Translations under genes and position numbers: made by a program | DNA from: Loripinus fragilis | Lineage: Eukaryota; Mollusca; Bivalvia; Lucinida; Lucinidae | Assembly: GCA_964019695.1 (NCBI GenBank) | Contig: OZ026521.1 | Location: 35,100,774-35,164,773, forward strand | Direction of reading: 5' to 3' | Length of the DNA: 64,000 nt | Shown: positions 31,450-41,383 of the stretch, piece by piece | How the letters are laid out: each line of letters begins with the position of its first letter | How positions within the stretch are numbered: position 1 is the first letter of the stretch | The notes under the pieces: model-generated | Seen by the model: the letters and a program-made list of their open reading frames with translations, nothing else | What the model was told of the DNA's origin: nothing | Databases searched by the model: none

Positions 31450-32078
31450 CTAACTAAAAATACCTAACCTTAGTGGTTCACTAAAATACCTAACATCCTG
31501 ATGCCATATGACATTGTATGACATGCCAACCCAACCTAACATAACCTAACTAACATTCTTTGTTAATAATTCTGCCCTTACCTAACGTAACCTCACCTAA
31601 CTTGACCTAACCTTACCTAACCAATGCTCACCTAAGCTTACCTCACCCAACCAATGCCAACCTAACATAACTTGACCTAACTTGACCTAACCAATACCCA
31701 CTTAACATTCTTTGTCAATAATTCTGTCCTTACCTCACGTAACTTGACCTAACCTTACCTAATCAATGCCCACCTAAGCTATACTCAAGTAACCAATGCC
31801 AACCTAGCCTTACCTCACCTAATTTGACCTAACATTGCCTAACCAATGCCTACCTAACCTTACATACCTACCCATACCATGATATATATTAGGTACAAAT
31901 GACCTAACTTTACCTAACCTAATACCAACCCAACCTAACCTCACCTAACTTTACCTAACTTACATACCTACCCATACCATAATATATATTAGGTACAAAT
32001 GACATAACTTTACCTAATCTAACCTGACCTAACCTAACCATAACATGATATAAAGTTAGGTTAGGTATTTTCAGTTAG
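31450..32078. repeat. CCTAA-rich element with inverted ends
   Basis: Roughly 630 bp dominated by degenerate ACCTAACCTTACCTAACC-type words. The ends form a ~23-bp inverted repeat: CTAACTAAAAATACCTAACC on the left and CTAACTGAAAATACCTAACC read inverted from the right. A larger internal repeat (CATACCTACCCATACCAT, then ATATATATTAGGTACAAATG) occurs twice, near 31862 and 31964. It is not the molluscan TTAGGG telomere repeat. Confidence 0.75.
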
Positions 32079-32083
32079 TATAA

Positions 32084-32850
32084 CCGGTTTAAGCCCTCCA
32101 GCAAAATATTTTCACTGACCATTCCAAAGCGGTACTTCTTTTGTGGATCATTTGTGTTATTTATGTCTTGCGTTTTTCGTGCTTTCGCGTCTGTTCATTG
32201 CTGCCTTGTGGCCACTTGATGGGAAAGGGCTGACCTCTTGGCTCTTGTTTGTGATGTTTAATTGAGTTTTTGTCACTTTCCCATGTGGTATCCTGGGTCA
32301 GGTGTGATACTTGATTGTATCGAGTCCTGATCTTTGCCACCTTTCTTACTTTGATGTTGTGTCTGTGGTCAGGCCCACTTGGGTTTAAGTATTGGATTTC
32401 TTTTGCTCCAGTATTCAGTTGTATGTACTGTTGAGTACTTATCTTTGTCTTATCCTTCTTGTATCTTGATTTGTATGTACTAAGAGATGATACTTCGATA
32501 AATTAAGGATATTTCATGCGAACCAAACATCTATGTGTCTTGACTCACACCAGAAATAACGGTGAGGTTGGTACCGTCAAACATGTTTAAGCCCTCCTAT
32601 AATTTTCTTACAGACCGTTCCAAGGCGGTGCTTTTTTGTGGATTCTTTTTGCAATTTGTGTTTCGTGCTTGTCTTTGTCATACTGTCTTGTCTGTTCCTT
32701 GAAGCCTTGTAATCATCTGTTGGGAAAGGGCTGTACCTCTTGGCTCTCTTGCGTGTGATGTTTTCTTGTGCTTTTGCCACAGTCCCATATGGTGTCCAGG
32801 ATTAGGTGCGGTACTGGAATGTATTGATTCCTGATCTTTGCGTTCTTCTT
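32084..32850 (+). mobile_element. Two head-to-tail Penelope-like family A 3' fragments
   Basis: The terminal region appears twice in the same orientation: GTTTAAGCCCTCCAGC at ~32090 and GTTTAAGCCCTCCTAT at ~32585, each running to a TATTGATTCCTGATC-like end. The second copy is preceded by upstream 3'-UTR sequence (ATTGGATTTCTTTTGCTCCA). Partial tandem copies are typical of Penelope-like elements. Confidence 0.7.
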
Positions 32851-32859
32851 TACTTTGAA

Positions 32860-33415
32860 AAGAAAGAAAAAGAAAGAATTGGTGATAGCTTATGGCTCAA
32901 TAATTTATCTATCATCCTTTACGTATTTACCTATCCTGTCTGCGAGGACATTCTAGGCAGATGTGCTGTCGAACTGTGTGTTTAAGAAAGGCAGAACAAT
33001 ACCATTAAAGTAAATAGTGAAGAGGATGAAAGATAATAGGTTAAAAACAAGTTGAGATTAGCTAAAATCAGGTTAAAAACCACAACTTATGGATCTAGAG
33101 AACGGAAACGCTGCAGTTCGTTCACTGCGACCTTGAATGAATCTGGCTCTGGTGAGCATGCATCACTTTAATTTTTAGGTAGGGCATTATACTGGACATT
33201 AGCCAATGGAAAAAGAATACACCTAGTAGTTCCTAGATGTTTGTGTGGTGACGGAAAGCCAAAGAGTGGCCGTAAGTTATTCTTATCAACAGACTGTGTA
33301 TATTCGTGAAGAGGCTCTGCCACATTACCATACATGATTTTGATGAGATAAAGACGTGCACCTGACAGTCTCTGCTCCAAGGTTCTCCAACCAAGATAGG
33401 AAGTTAGAATGATCA
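32860..33415 (-). pseudogene. CR1-like RT relic, C-terminus and 3' UTR
   Basis: Minus-strand reading: SYLGWRTLEQRLSGARLYLI, KIMYGNVAEPLHEYTQ, and LANVQYNALPKN, followed by VNELQRF-like decay and a CTTT-rich tail near 32870. It continues the relic at 34433-34860, which the Penelope-like family B insertion separates from it. Confidence 0.75.
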
Positions 33416-34432
33416 GGAGATACCACAATCACAAATTGCAGACAAACCCGAGAGCCACACAACAATCACGAGACACCAGGAAGACAAACAAAGCAAAGCA
33501 ATCAGCTTTTTCTTCCCCATCGAGATGATTGCAAAACTAGAATGTAACTCACGACAAAACATAGAACAACTACAGACTCCCACAATGGGATTAACAATCA
33601 ACAACGAATCAAAAACAAAAACACCGCCGTAGAACGGACAGCAGCCAAAGCCACTGGGGGAATAAATGCATTTTACTGGTACCAAATCTTCGCCCTAGAT
33701 TGTGCCGTTGTTGAAGAACAAAAAATGATAAGGTCGCATGGAGGATTCCTAACTATTGCAATGTATCATCGTAGAGAAACAATATTATCAAATTAACGCA
33801 CTATGATGAAACAGAGAAAAGGGCTCACGACTCACAGATAGTCAGAGCTAAAGAAAACCTCAAGTTGAGCCACGGTAGACCCAGCTACAGCCATGCATCA
33901 GGCACAAACCCACCGATTAAAGCTTTACGCCAGAACCGTCATTGAGTCTGAGGCCTGACCCACCGTCGTGCAATTAAAGAAGAAACCAAGGCTATAAACT
34001 GTGATTGGGTTTACAACCAGGCATGCAGACTGTCGCATGATATCCAAGTTATATCCAACCTTTTTATAACGTTTGATAATTTTTTGAATTGATCACTAAA
34101 ATTAGGTTTTCCAACAATGCTTTTGAATTTATAAAATACATCACCATAAAGTATAGGTTCTGATATGCCCTGCTGCAGAAGAGTTTTTTTTAACCAATAT
34201 TGTATTTAACAATTAACTCTATGTGGTAGAACTTAGAAAATGCTTTTCGAATTTTATGACATCTATAACCTTGTTTTAATAACTTACGTGTAGCAGTCAA
34301 AAATAGGTTTCTATTGTTGAAGTATTCAACATTAGAACACACTCTCGCAAAACGAATACGTTGCGAAATATATACACCATAGGAAGGGGAGCGAGGAATG
34401 TTTATCATCAGGTTGTCTGTCATTGCAATGAC
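33416..34432 (-). mobile_element. Penelope-like family B fragment with RT relic
   Basis: RT C-terminus: IPRSPSYGVYISQRIRFARV, then KLLKQGYRCHKIRKAFSKFY, a frameshift, and SACLVVNPITV-like decay. A family B 3' region follows (GGTACCAGTAAAATGCAT, ACGGCGGTGTTTTTG). Family B 3' ends recur at 38650, 46795 and 60940. It sits inside a CR1-like relic; CCTGATGAT and CCTGATCAT at the two junctions suggest a target duplication. Confidence 0.7.
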
Positions 34433-34860
34433 ACTGGACAGATAGTCAAAATTGTTTGTTGTCCATCGGACTGTCATACGTTATACCTTTTCCAGCTGGA
34501 GTATTTTATCCTTATTGTGGGGTCCCAAACGGGCGCTGTATACTCCAGCTGGGGGCGGACAAAGGAATTGTAGGCAGTCTATCATACCTTTGGGTTTTGA
34601 TATTTTGTTTTGTTTTTGTTTAAAATCCTAATGCCCAGTTTGCGTTAACAGTTATGCGAACCATGTGGGAGATACAGGATAGCCCACTGGATATATCAAC
34701 ACCAAGTAGTTTGCACTGGTGCCTTTCCTGGCTGTTGTCACCCATACCACATGGCCCTTGGATGAGTTGAACTTCATGTCCCACCGGTCCTCCAACATGA
34801 AAAGTCTGACCAGGTCATTTTGTAGCACGCTTCCATCTTCCGTATCTTCCGACTGCCAGG
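34433..34860 (-). pseudogene. CR1-like RT relic, thumb region
   Basis: Decayed minus-strand reading: LQNDLVRLFMLEDRWDMKFN with SSK, later AGVYSAPVWDPTIRIKYSSW, then VRWTTNNFDYLSSVIAMTDN. This is the post-catalytic region of CR1-type RTs (LQ.DL..L..WE..W.M.FN..K; EY.APVW.P). Confidence 0.75.
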
Positions 34861-35889
34861 TACACGGTTAGGTTAGCAGTCAGGCTAACGATAAATGCCC
34901 ATATTTCTTAACGATTTACGATTTTTTTTACCTAAAACTTAACAGTTACATGAAAGCCATAATTTTCGAAATAAGCTGATTTTTTTTTGTAAAATGTCTA
35001 TACCGAGTTGTGATTAAGGGGCAACTATTTTACCAATTAATGATTCAGGGCCCTCCCCAGATTCTCGTATTTGAGGTTTAGGAAACATTACATATTGGCA
35101 CGAACACACAAATTATTTAGACTAGTAGTGAAGCGTTATAATTGTTTGGGTGCGAATACATATAGATGGCATCTTATTTTTCAAAAAGCAAAAATAGCGA
35201 TCTTCAGTAAGAGACTCAATAGACTTTAAACATACTTATTTGTCAACAAAATACCTTTGACTGCACTCAGCACAGGGAGCAGTCAATCTTTACAATATGT
35301 CTTCTAGTATAGGTAAAATGTTAGCAAACCTTAATTACTGTAGTGTGGCATACCGTTAAGGTCCCCATCAGACCCAGTACCATAGGGCGCTGAGACCTTT
35401 TTGATAACTTTTGTACATTTTTGCTGGCGGCCACAGACCGCAAGCATTTGAAATGGAATAGTGATACCCTCTAGCTGGTTGCTGCCTTCATCCACGGTTT
35501 CAGTTGTGACCGAATACTTAGTACATAGAAACGGGAACCAAGCTTACGGTAAATCAACCTTTTTTGTTGTCTATTTATATAAACTAACTGAGGACTTGTG
35601 GAAAGGAGTCGTTAAATGAACCAATATTGACCCGCAAGTAAAGATAACTGGTCGCAACTAGAAATATTGTTAGCATAACGTCGGGCCTAGTATTTTGACA
35701 GTAAAACATCCCCAAGTCAAAACACCCTCAATTGACAAACGTCCAAACGAGCCTCACATTAGTCAACGTCCTTTTGTGATTTTTATCTACATCATTAAGA
35801 AAATTACATGAATTGAGGCACTACCTTATGACGAACATGACAGACAGTTTTTATACGTCCAAAGGGTCGCATACATTAGTGTCCATCCT
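34861..35889. other. Stretch without recognisable genes
   Basis: AT-rich with no coding or repeat structure I can support. Confidence 0.5.
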
Positions 35890-36184
35890 AAGTGTCTGAG
35901 TCATCACATCGTGTCCAGAGCATATCTCCTATATTTTTAAAGGCAGGAGTCCCATATTCGGCGTGCGGATGCATCTTGGATTTGCAAAGTGTCGTGTTCC
36001 ATTTTTGGGGTCATTGTTACCTTGACCTTGACCTCTCGCCTCAGTTCCAGGATTGTATTGTATTGAGCATATCTCCTATATTTTTTGACGTAGGAATCGC
36101 ATATTTCGTTTTTGGATGCATATTGGTGTTGTTGATTGCATCGTTCTATTTTTTGGGTCACTGTGACCTTGACCTCTGACCTCA
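35890..36184. repeat. CTTGACCTCTGACCTCA repeat, two units
   Basis: Two ~130-bp units, each containing AGCATATCTCCTATATTTTT and ending in a GACCTTGACCTCTGACCTCA-like motif. Related units are at 43940-44450. The last unit is split by the hAT-like element at 36185. Confidence 0.75.
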
Positions 36185-36895
36185 CAGTGATTGGAATCGG
36201 TTGAATTTTTTTATTATCATCGGTTCAAATCAAGTGACCTATCATTGAATATAATCGAAATCCATTCATAGAAACGTTAAAATGGTCACTAGCATTGTTG
36301 AATATTACCCTTTTTGTCATATTTCTCTTATTACAATACTGCAGGCGTATACTGGTTTGCAAGAACTGAACAAGTTTCCATTTAAATACACAGTCATGTA
36401 TAAATTCTCAGTACAGTTTTATTAAAATGCATGCATATTATGCATACATGTACATGATACAGGTCAAAACTGTATACAATGTATAAATTTTACGACTGTA
36501 AGATTTCAGCAAGTACATTTAATTTTAATTAAATACTTTATGACTTTGAATATTAATTATATAAATTTTAATTAAGTCATTAAAATATCAATGCCTTTGC
36601 AGCAGCAATCAGCCATTTTGAAAACTTAAAGCATTTCTTGTTACATTTATAAATGCATGCTTTTCACCTGCTCCACTGAAGACTTAAATACTTTCTGTTT
36701 CAGTATAATTAGGTGAATAATTCCATACTCTATAAGGTTTGCTGTCTATTAGAGACTTAAGAAGACACGAAGGCTGCAAATTCATCTTTTCGTGTTTCAA
36801 TCAATTAATAGAAATATACATTTCAGGCTCGATTAATCGAAATCCGCCGTCAATCAACTGACTTTCGATTATTGTCAATTATACGGACACCACTA
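36185..36895. mobile_element. hAT-like element in the GACCTCA repeat
   Basis: 711 bp flanked by GACCTCA on both sides (36178-36184 and 36896-36902). Ends are CAGTGATTGG and, inverted, TAGTGGTGTCCG. Subterminal ATAATCGAAA motifs resemble the element at 4291-5087. No ORF. Confidence 0.65.
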
Positions 36896-37089
36896 GACCT
36901 CAGTTCCATTATAAAGTTTCCTTTTAAAAGGAAAGCTTTCCCAGTTTTGAAAGGGAAATTTCATCATACTATAAGTCTAAAGAAATATTGATTTAAGCCA
37001 AATGCACAGGCCTTATATTTGTTTAACATAAGAATTTGTAAACATTTTGTAGCAATACTAATTCATTGGTCCATGGTATTAAAATACAC
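36896..37089. other. Short stretch, no gene
   Basis: Begins with the continuation of the GACCTCAGTTC repeat and is otherwise AT-rich. Confidence 0.4.
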
Positions 37090-38169
37090 TAAACTATATA
37101 TATACGGAGGGAGGGATATATAGTGAATCAACTGAGCCAATAGATGCTGTAAATATTTTGCCTCTAGCGAGATTCGAACCCACGACCTCAGCAACACCGT
37201 CTTGCACTACACCAGGCTTCGACGCTACCAACTGGGCCACTGAGACATCCCCAAAAAGGATGTTCAAGTAGCGCTGATATTGACGACGACCAATGCAGTA
37301 CACGTCGTATATTGGTTCCTTTTCAATGCATGTCATCTATTTCGTTCGCAAGAGAAAGCCTGGTGGATCCAAGGATACAAGTGAAATTAGATAAATATCA
37401 GAAGTGCAGAAATACAATTTTACAAACATCATTGCTTTCGAGCTACACAGGATCAGAAACTGATGCAGATTCACACAGTAGATAAATACGGAGGGATATA
37501 TAGTAAATCAACTGAGCCGATAGATGCTGTAAATATTTTGCCTCTAGCGAGATTTGAACCCATGACCTCGGCAACACCGCCTAGCACTACACCAGGCATC
37601 GACGCTACCAACTGGGCCACTGAGACATCTCCAAAAAGGATGTTCAAGTAGCGCTGATATTGATGACGACCAATGCAGTACACGTCGTATATTGGTTCCT
37701 TTTCAATGCATGGCATCTATTTCGTTCGCAAGAGAAAGCCTGGTGGATCCAAGGATACAAGTGAAATTAGATAAATATCAGAGGTGCAGAAATACAATTT
37801 CACAAACATCATTGCTTTTGAGCTACACAGGATCAGAAACTGATGCAAATTGACACAGTAGATAAATACGGAGGGGTATATAGTGAATCAACTGAGCCGA
37901 TAGATGCTGTAAATATTTTGCCTCTAGCGAGATTCGAACCCAACAACTCAGCAAAACCGCCAAGCACTACACCAGACATCGACTCTACTAACTGCGCCAC
38001 TGAGAATTCCCCAAAAAAGGACGTTCAAGTAGCGCTACTATTGACGACGACCAATGCAGTACACGTCGTATATTGGTTCCTTTTCAAATGCAATGCATCT
38101 ATTTCATTCACAAATGAAAGCCTGATGGATCCAAGGATACAAATGAAATTAGATAAATATCAGAAGTAA
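37090..38169 (-). repeat. 380-bp tandem trimer containing tRNA-like heads
   Basis: Three units at an exact 380-bp spacing (GATGCTGTAAATATTTTGCC at 37143, 37523 and 37903). On the minus strand each unit contains a tRNA-like segment with A-box-like TGGCCCAGTTGG and B-box-like GGTTCGAATCTC, the third unit being decayed. Remaining sequence includes CGTCGTATATTGGTTCCTTT and GGTGGATCCAAGGATACAAG. It appears to be a SINE amplified in tandem. Confidence 0.8.
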
Positions 38170-38649
38170 ACAGTAAAGAACAACCACTGTGAGTGCAGGT
38201 TTTAAAACTTTCAATTGACCTTTTTCACAAATTTTCTGGACAATTACATTGATTTGTTAGAAATGTGTCCATTGTTTTTCAGCTAGATTATAACCCTCAC
38301 TTCACCGAGGCTTCACCACACATAGTTTTGAGTCACATTCTGTGTGTGCATGCATACACATAGAATAGTAAAGAACAGTCGAGTGTGCGGGTTTTAAAAC
38401 TTTCAATTTTATTTTTTTCCGAAAATTTTCTGACAACTACAATGGTTTGCTATATCCCTGCAGGTGGCATAAGTAAAATCATGCAATATGTTAGTTCCAA
38501 AACATACTTAAATCCTTCTAACCACATCCTGAGGAAACCAGCTTTATGACAATGTAAACAACTAAGACTCGACCAAATCTGCGTAGGCGGATCAGCATCT
38601 TTGTCATTCGTTGCATAGATAGAGACTGTTACATTTCTACATTTCTACA
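38170..38649. repeat. Direct repeat pair and spacer
   Basis: CAGTAAAGAACAACCACTGT and GTTTTAAAACTTTCAATT at 38169-38215 recur at 38365-38410 with changes, each followed by AATTTTCTGRCAA. Nothing coding. Confidence 0.5.
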
Positions 38650-39240
38650 GACTCTATGACGGCTCTGACGTAAAGCTTTAATCGGTGGGTTGGTGCCTGA
38701 TGCTTATCTGTAGCTGGACCTACCGTGGCTCAACTTGAGGTTTTCTTTAGCTCTGACTATCTGTGAGTCATGAGCCGTTTTCTTTGTTTCATCATGGAGT
38801 GTTAATTTGATTAGAGTGTTTTCCATGCTGATACATTGCATTAGTTAGATGGCCTCCATGCGAGCTGAACATTTCTTGTACTTCAACAACAGCAGAATCT
38901 AGGGCGAAGATTTGGTACCAGTAAAATGCATTTAAGCCCCCTGGTGGCTTAGGCTGCTGTCCGTTCTAAGGCGGTGGTTCTGTTGTTGTTGACTTTTTGT
39001 TTATTGTTACTCCCATTGTGGGAGTCTGTAATTTTTCTATGTTTTGTTGTACGTTACTTTATGTCCATTCTAGTATTGCAATCATCTTGATGGGGAAGAG
39101 AGAGCTGATTGCTTTGCTTAATTTGTCTTCCTGGTGTCTCGTCATGGTTGAGCAGCTCTTCCTCGCGAAGCCACGGGGTTGTCTGCAGTTTGTGATTGTG
39201 GTATTTCCTGATCATTCTCACTTACTATTTTTTTCTAGGT
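38650..39240 (+). mobile_element. Penelope-like family B 3' fragment
   Basis: Contains the family B 3' region: GGTGCCTGATGCTTATCTG, GGCGAAGATTTGGTACCAGT, AAGCCCCCTGGTGGCTTAGG. It matches 33416-33980 in inverse and 46795-47340 directly. No RT core remains. Confidence 0.7.
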
Positions 39241-39349
39241 ACTGGTTTTCTTAACTTGGGTAGAGCAGATCGGTTGTGTCACAACTGGTTGGAAACCCCG
39301 AGCACAGGATAGCTAATTTATAGGTTTTCTTAAGACAAATACTGAACCC

Positions 39350-39791
39350 GGGGCGGACTTGAATTAGCAATTTTAGAGTACACGGAGTACTCCAGAACAG
39401 CCATCGAAAACAAGCATAACTGGGCATTTCGGAGTTCTCCAGAGTAAATCAAGCACTTGTTGCTTGAATTGTGAAAATATAACACAATCCGATTGCTAAG
39501 AAGAAAAAGATAGAATGACAAAATACATGTGCATTCAATCCCTTTTACTAAAACCATAAATTTACATAATTATCAGAACTAATCGGGAAAGGCAGAAAAA
39601 TATTTATGTACAGTGTAGGCAGTGCCCAGCCATCTTATTTTGGAACAGGTCACGTGACTGTTCTGTCTACACCACCTTGGAAGACGGAGAAGCTGGAGTA
39701 CGCCAGTACAAATGTTCCAGCACACTTGATTTATGTTTTGTTGTTCGGAGTAAGGAGAGTAAAGGGAACTGCTAAATCAAGTCTGCCCCAG
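39350..39791. mobile_element. GGGGCGGACTTGA TIR element, copy 1
   Basis: Inverted termini GGGGCGGACTTGAATTAGCA and GGGGCAGACTTGATTTAGCA. Internal AGTACTCCAGAAC/GTTCTGGAGTAC-type motifs. The element and its right flank are duplicated at 40045-40620. A shorter relative is at 40940-41246. Confidence 0.75.
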
Positions 39792-39950
39792 TAAAAATAC
39801 GCTAAACCTTTGTTTACGTCTTGGGCCCACTTCGAATCAAACTTTAGCTTGTACTATAGTAAATATAGTTTGATTCGAACATCAATAGTCGCTACTACAC
39901 TAGTGATGTCACGTACCTAATAGAGAGCACCGTTACTCTACTAGATGGCG
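39375..39950. repeat. ~576-bp direct duplication, copy 1
   Basis: Almost identical to 40045-40620 (about six differences by eye), spacing 670 bp. It covers most of the TIR element at 39350 plus the flank with TTTGATTCGAAC inverted motifs. Confidence 0.9.
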
Positions 39951-40044
39951 ACTAGCGGTCAGTTACCAGACCTGTCAATTGCCTTTTACAGAATAAACCC
40001 TTGCTATACTCTTTCAGCAGTCCCTATTGAAAAATCTAAGTAAC

Positions 40045-40620
40045 AGAGTACACGGAGTACTCCAGAACAGCCATCGAAAACAAGCATAACTGGGCATTTC
40101 GGAGTTCTCCAGAGTAAATCAAGCACTTGTTGCTTGAATTGTGAAAATATAACACAATCCGATTGCTAAGAAGAAAAAGATAGAATGACAAAATACATGT
40201 GCATTCAATCCCTTTTACTAAAACCATAAATTTACATAATTATCAGAACTAATCGGGAAAGGCAGAAAAATATTTATGTACAGTGTAGGCAGTGCCCAGC
40301 CATCTTATTTTGGAACAGGTCACGTGACTGTTCTGTCTACACCACCTTGGAAGACGGAGAAGCTGGAGTACGCCAGTACAGATGTTCCAGCACACTTGAT
40401 TTATGTTTTGTTGTTCGGAGTAAGGAGAGTAAAGGGAACCGCTAAATCAAGTCTGCCCCAGTAAAAATACGCTAAACCTTTGTTTACGTCTTGGGCCCAC
40501 TTCGAATCAAACTTTAGCTCGTACTATAGTAAATATAGTTTGATTCGAACATCAATAGTCGCTACTACACTAGTGATGTCAGGTACCTAATAGAGAGCAC
40601 CGTTACTCTATTAGACGGCA
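40045..40620. repeat. ~576-bp direct duplication, copy 2
   Basis: The second copy lacks the first ~25 bp of the left terminus of the TIR element, so it arose by segmental duplication rather than by a second transposition. Confidence 0.9.
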
Positions 40621-40939
40621 TACATATTTATTCGTAATTGTCAAGTAGAATAGGCTGTGCAGTATATACATTTATCCACCCTTTTCGTCTTAAGGAAGCA
40701 TACAGAGCTGGTAGAGCTTCGCCCATTTTTGTTTACTTGCTAATCGACTAAAGTTGCAACTATAGCCGTTTGGGTGTAAATTTGCGTGCACATTTATTAC
40801 ATCAGAAATTTCGTAGGAACTTTAGTTCGATTCGAAGTAGACCTTGATAATTTATAATATCTGGTTTCCGCATGTATATAAATATTAGCTTAGAGCCGAA
40901 CACCAATACTAATCTCACGGAAATGTCATGTTCTAAATA

Positions 40940-41246
40940 CAGGGGCGGACTTGATTTAGCAATTTAAGAGTACTCGGGGTACGCCAGAACAACCACATAA
41001 AACAAGAAGAACTGGACACTTTGGAGTACTCTGGTATAAATCAAGCTATACAAATATTTCCGCACATTCAGGTAGTGCTCCGCCATCTTTTCTCGGAACA
41101 GGTCACGTGCCTGTTCTGTCTACACCACCTCGGAAGATGGAGTACTCCCGCGCACACCAGCACAGATGTTCCAGCGCACTTGATTCCTGTTCTGCCTGTT
41201 TGGAGTAGAAGGACTAAAGAGAACAGCTAAATCAAGTCTACCCCAG
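40940..41246. mobile_element. GGGGCGGACTTGA TIR element, copy 3 (divergent)
   Basis: Termini CAGGGGCGGACTTGATTTAG and inverted CTGGGGTAGACTTGATTTAG. Shares GGAACAGGTCACGTG and CTGTTCTGTCTACACCACCT with copies 1 and 2 but is ~135 bp shorter. Confidence 0.7.
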
Positions 41247-41383
41247 GATAATTTGTAATTGTTGCTAAAACGAAAGTAAGAGCAATCAACTTTTCTGCGG
41301 TTTCGAAACGAGCATGGAACGTAGTTCGTTGAAGCTATCAAATTGGTCGCAATGACCGACATTGACTGAGCCAGTATCTAAGG

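Noticed and set aside
31450..32078. Interstitial telomeric repeat
   Set aside because: Words are ACCTAACC-type and irregular, not the CCCTAA expected for molluscs, and the block has its own inverted ends.
37150..37240. A possible tRNA gene on the minus strand
   Set aside because: The tRNA-like segment is repeated in each 380-bp unit with repeat sequence attached and no good acceptor stem.
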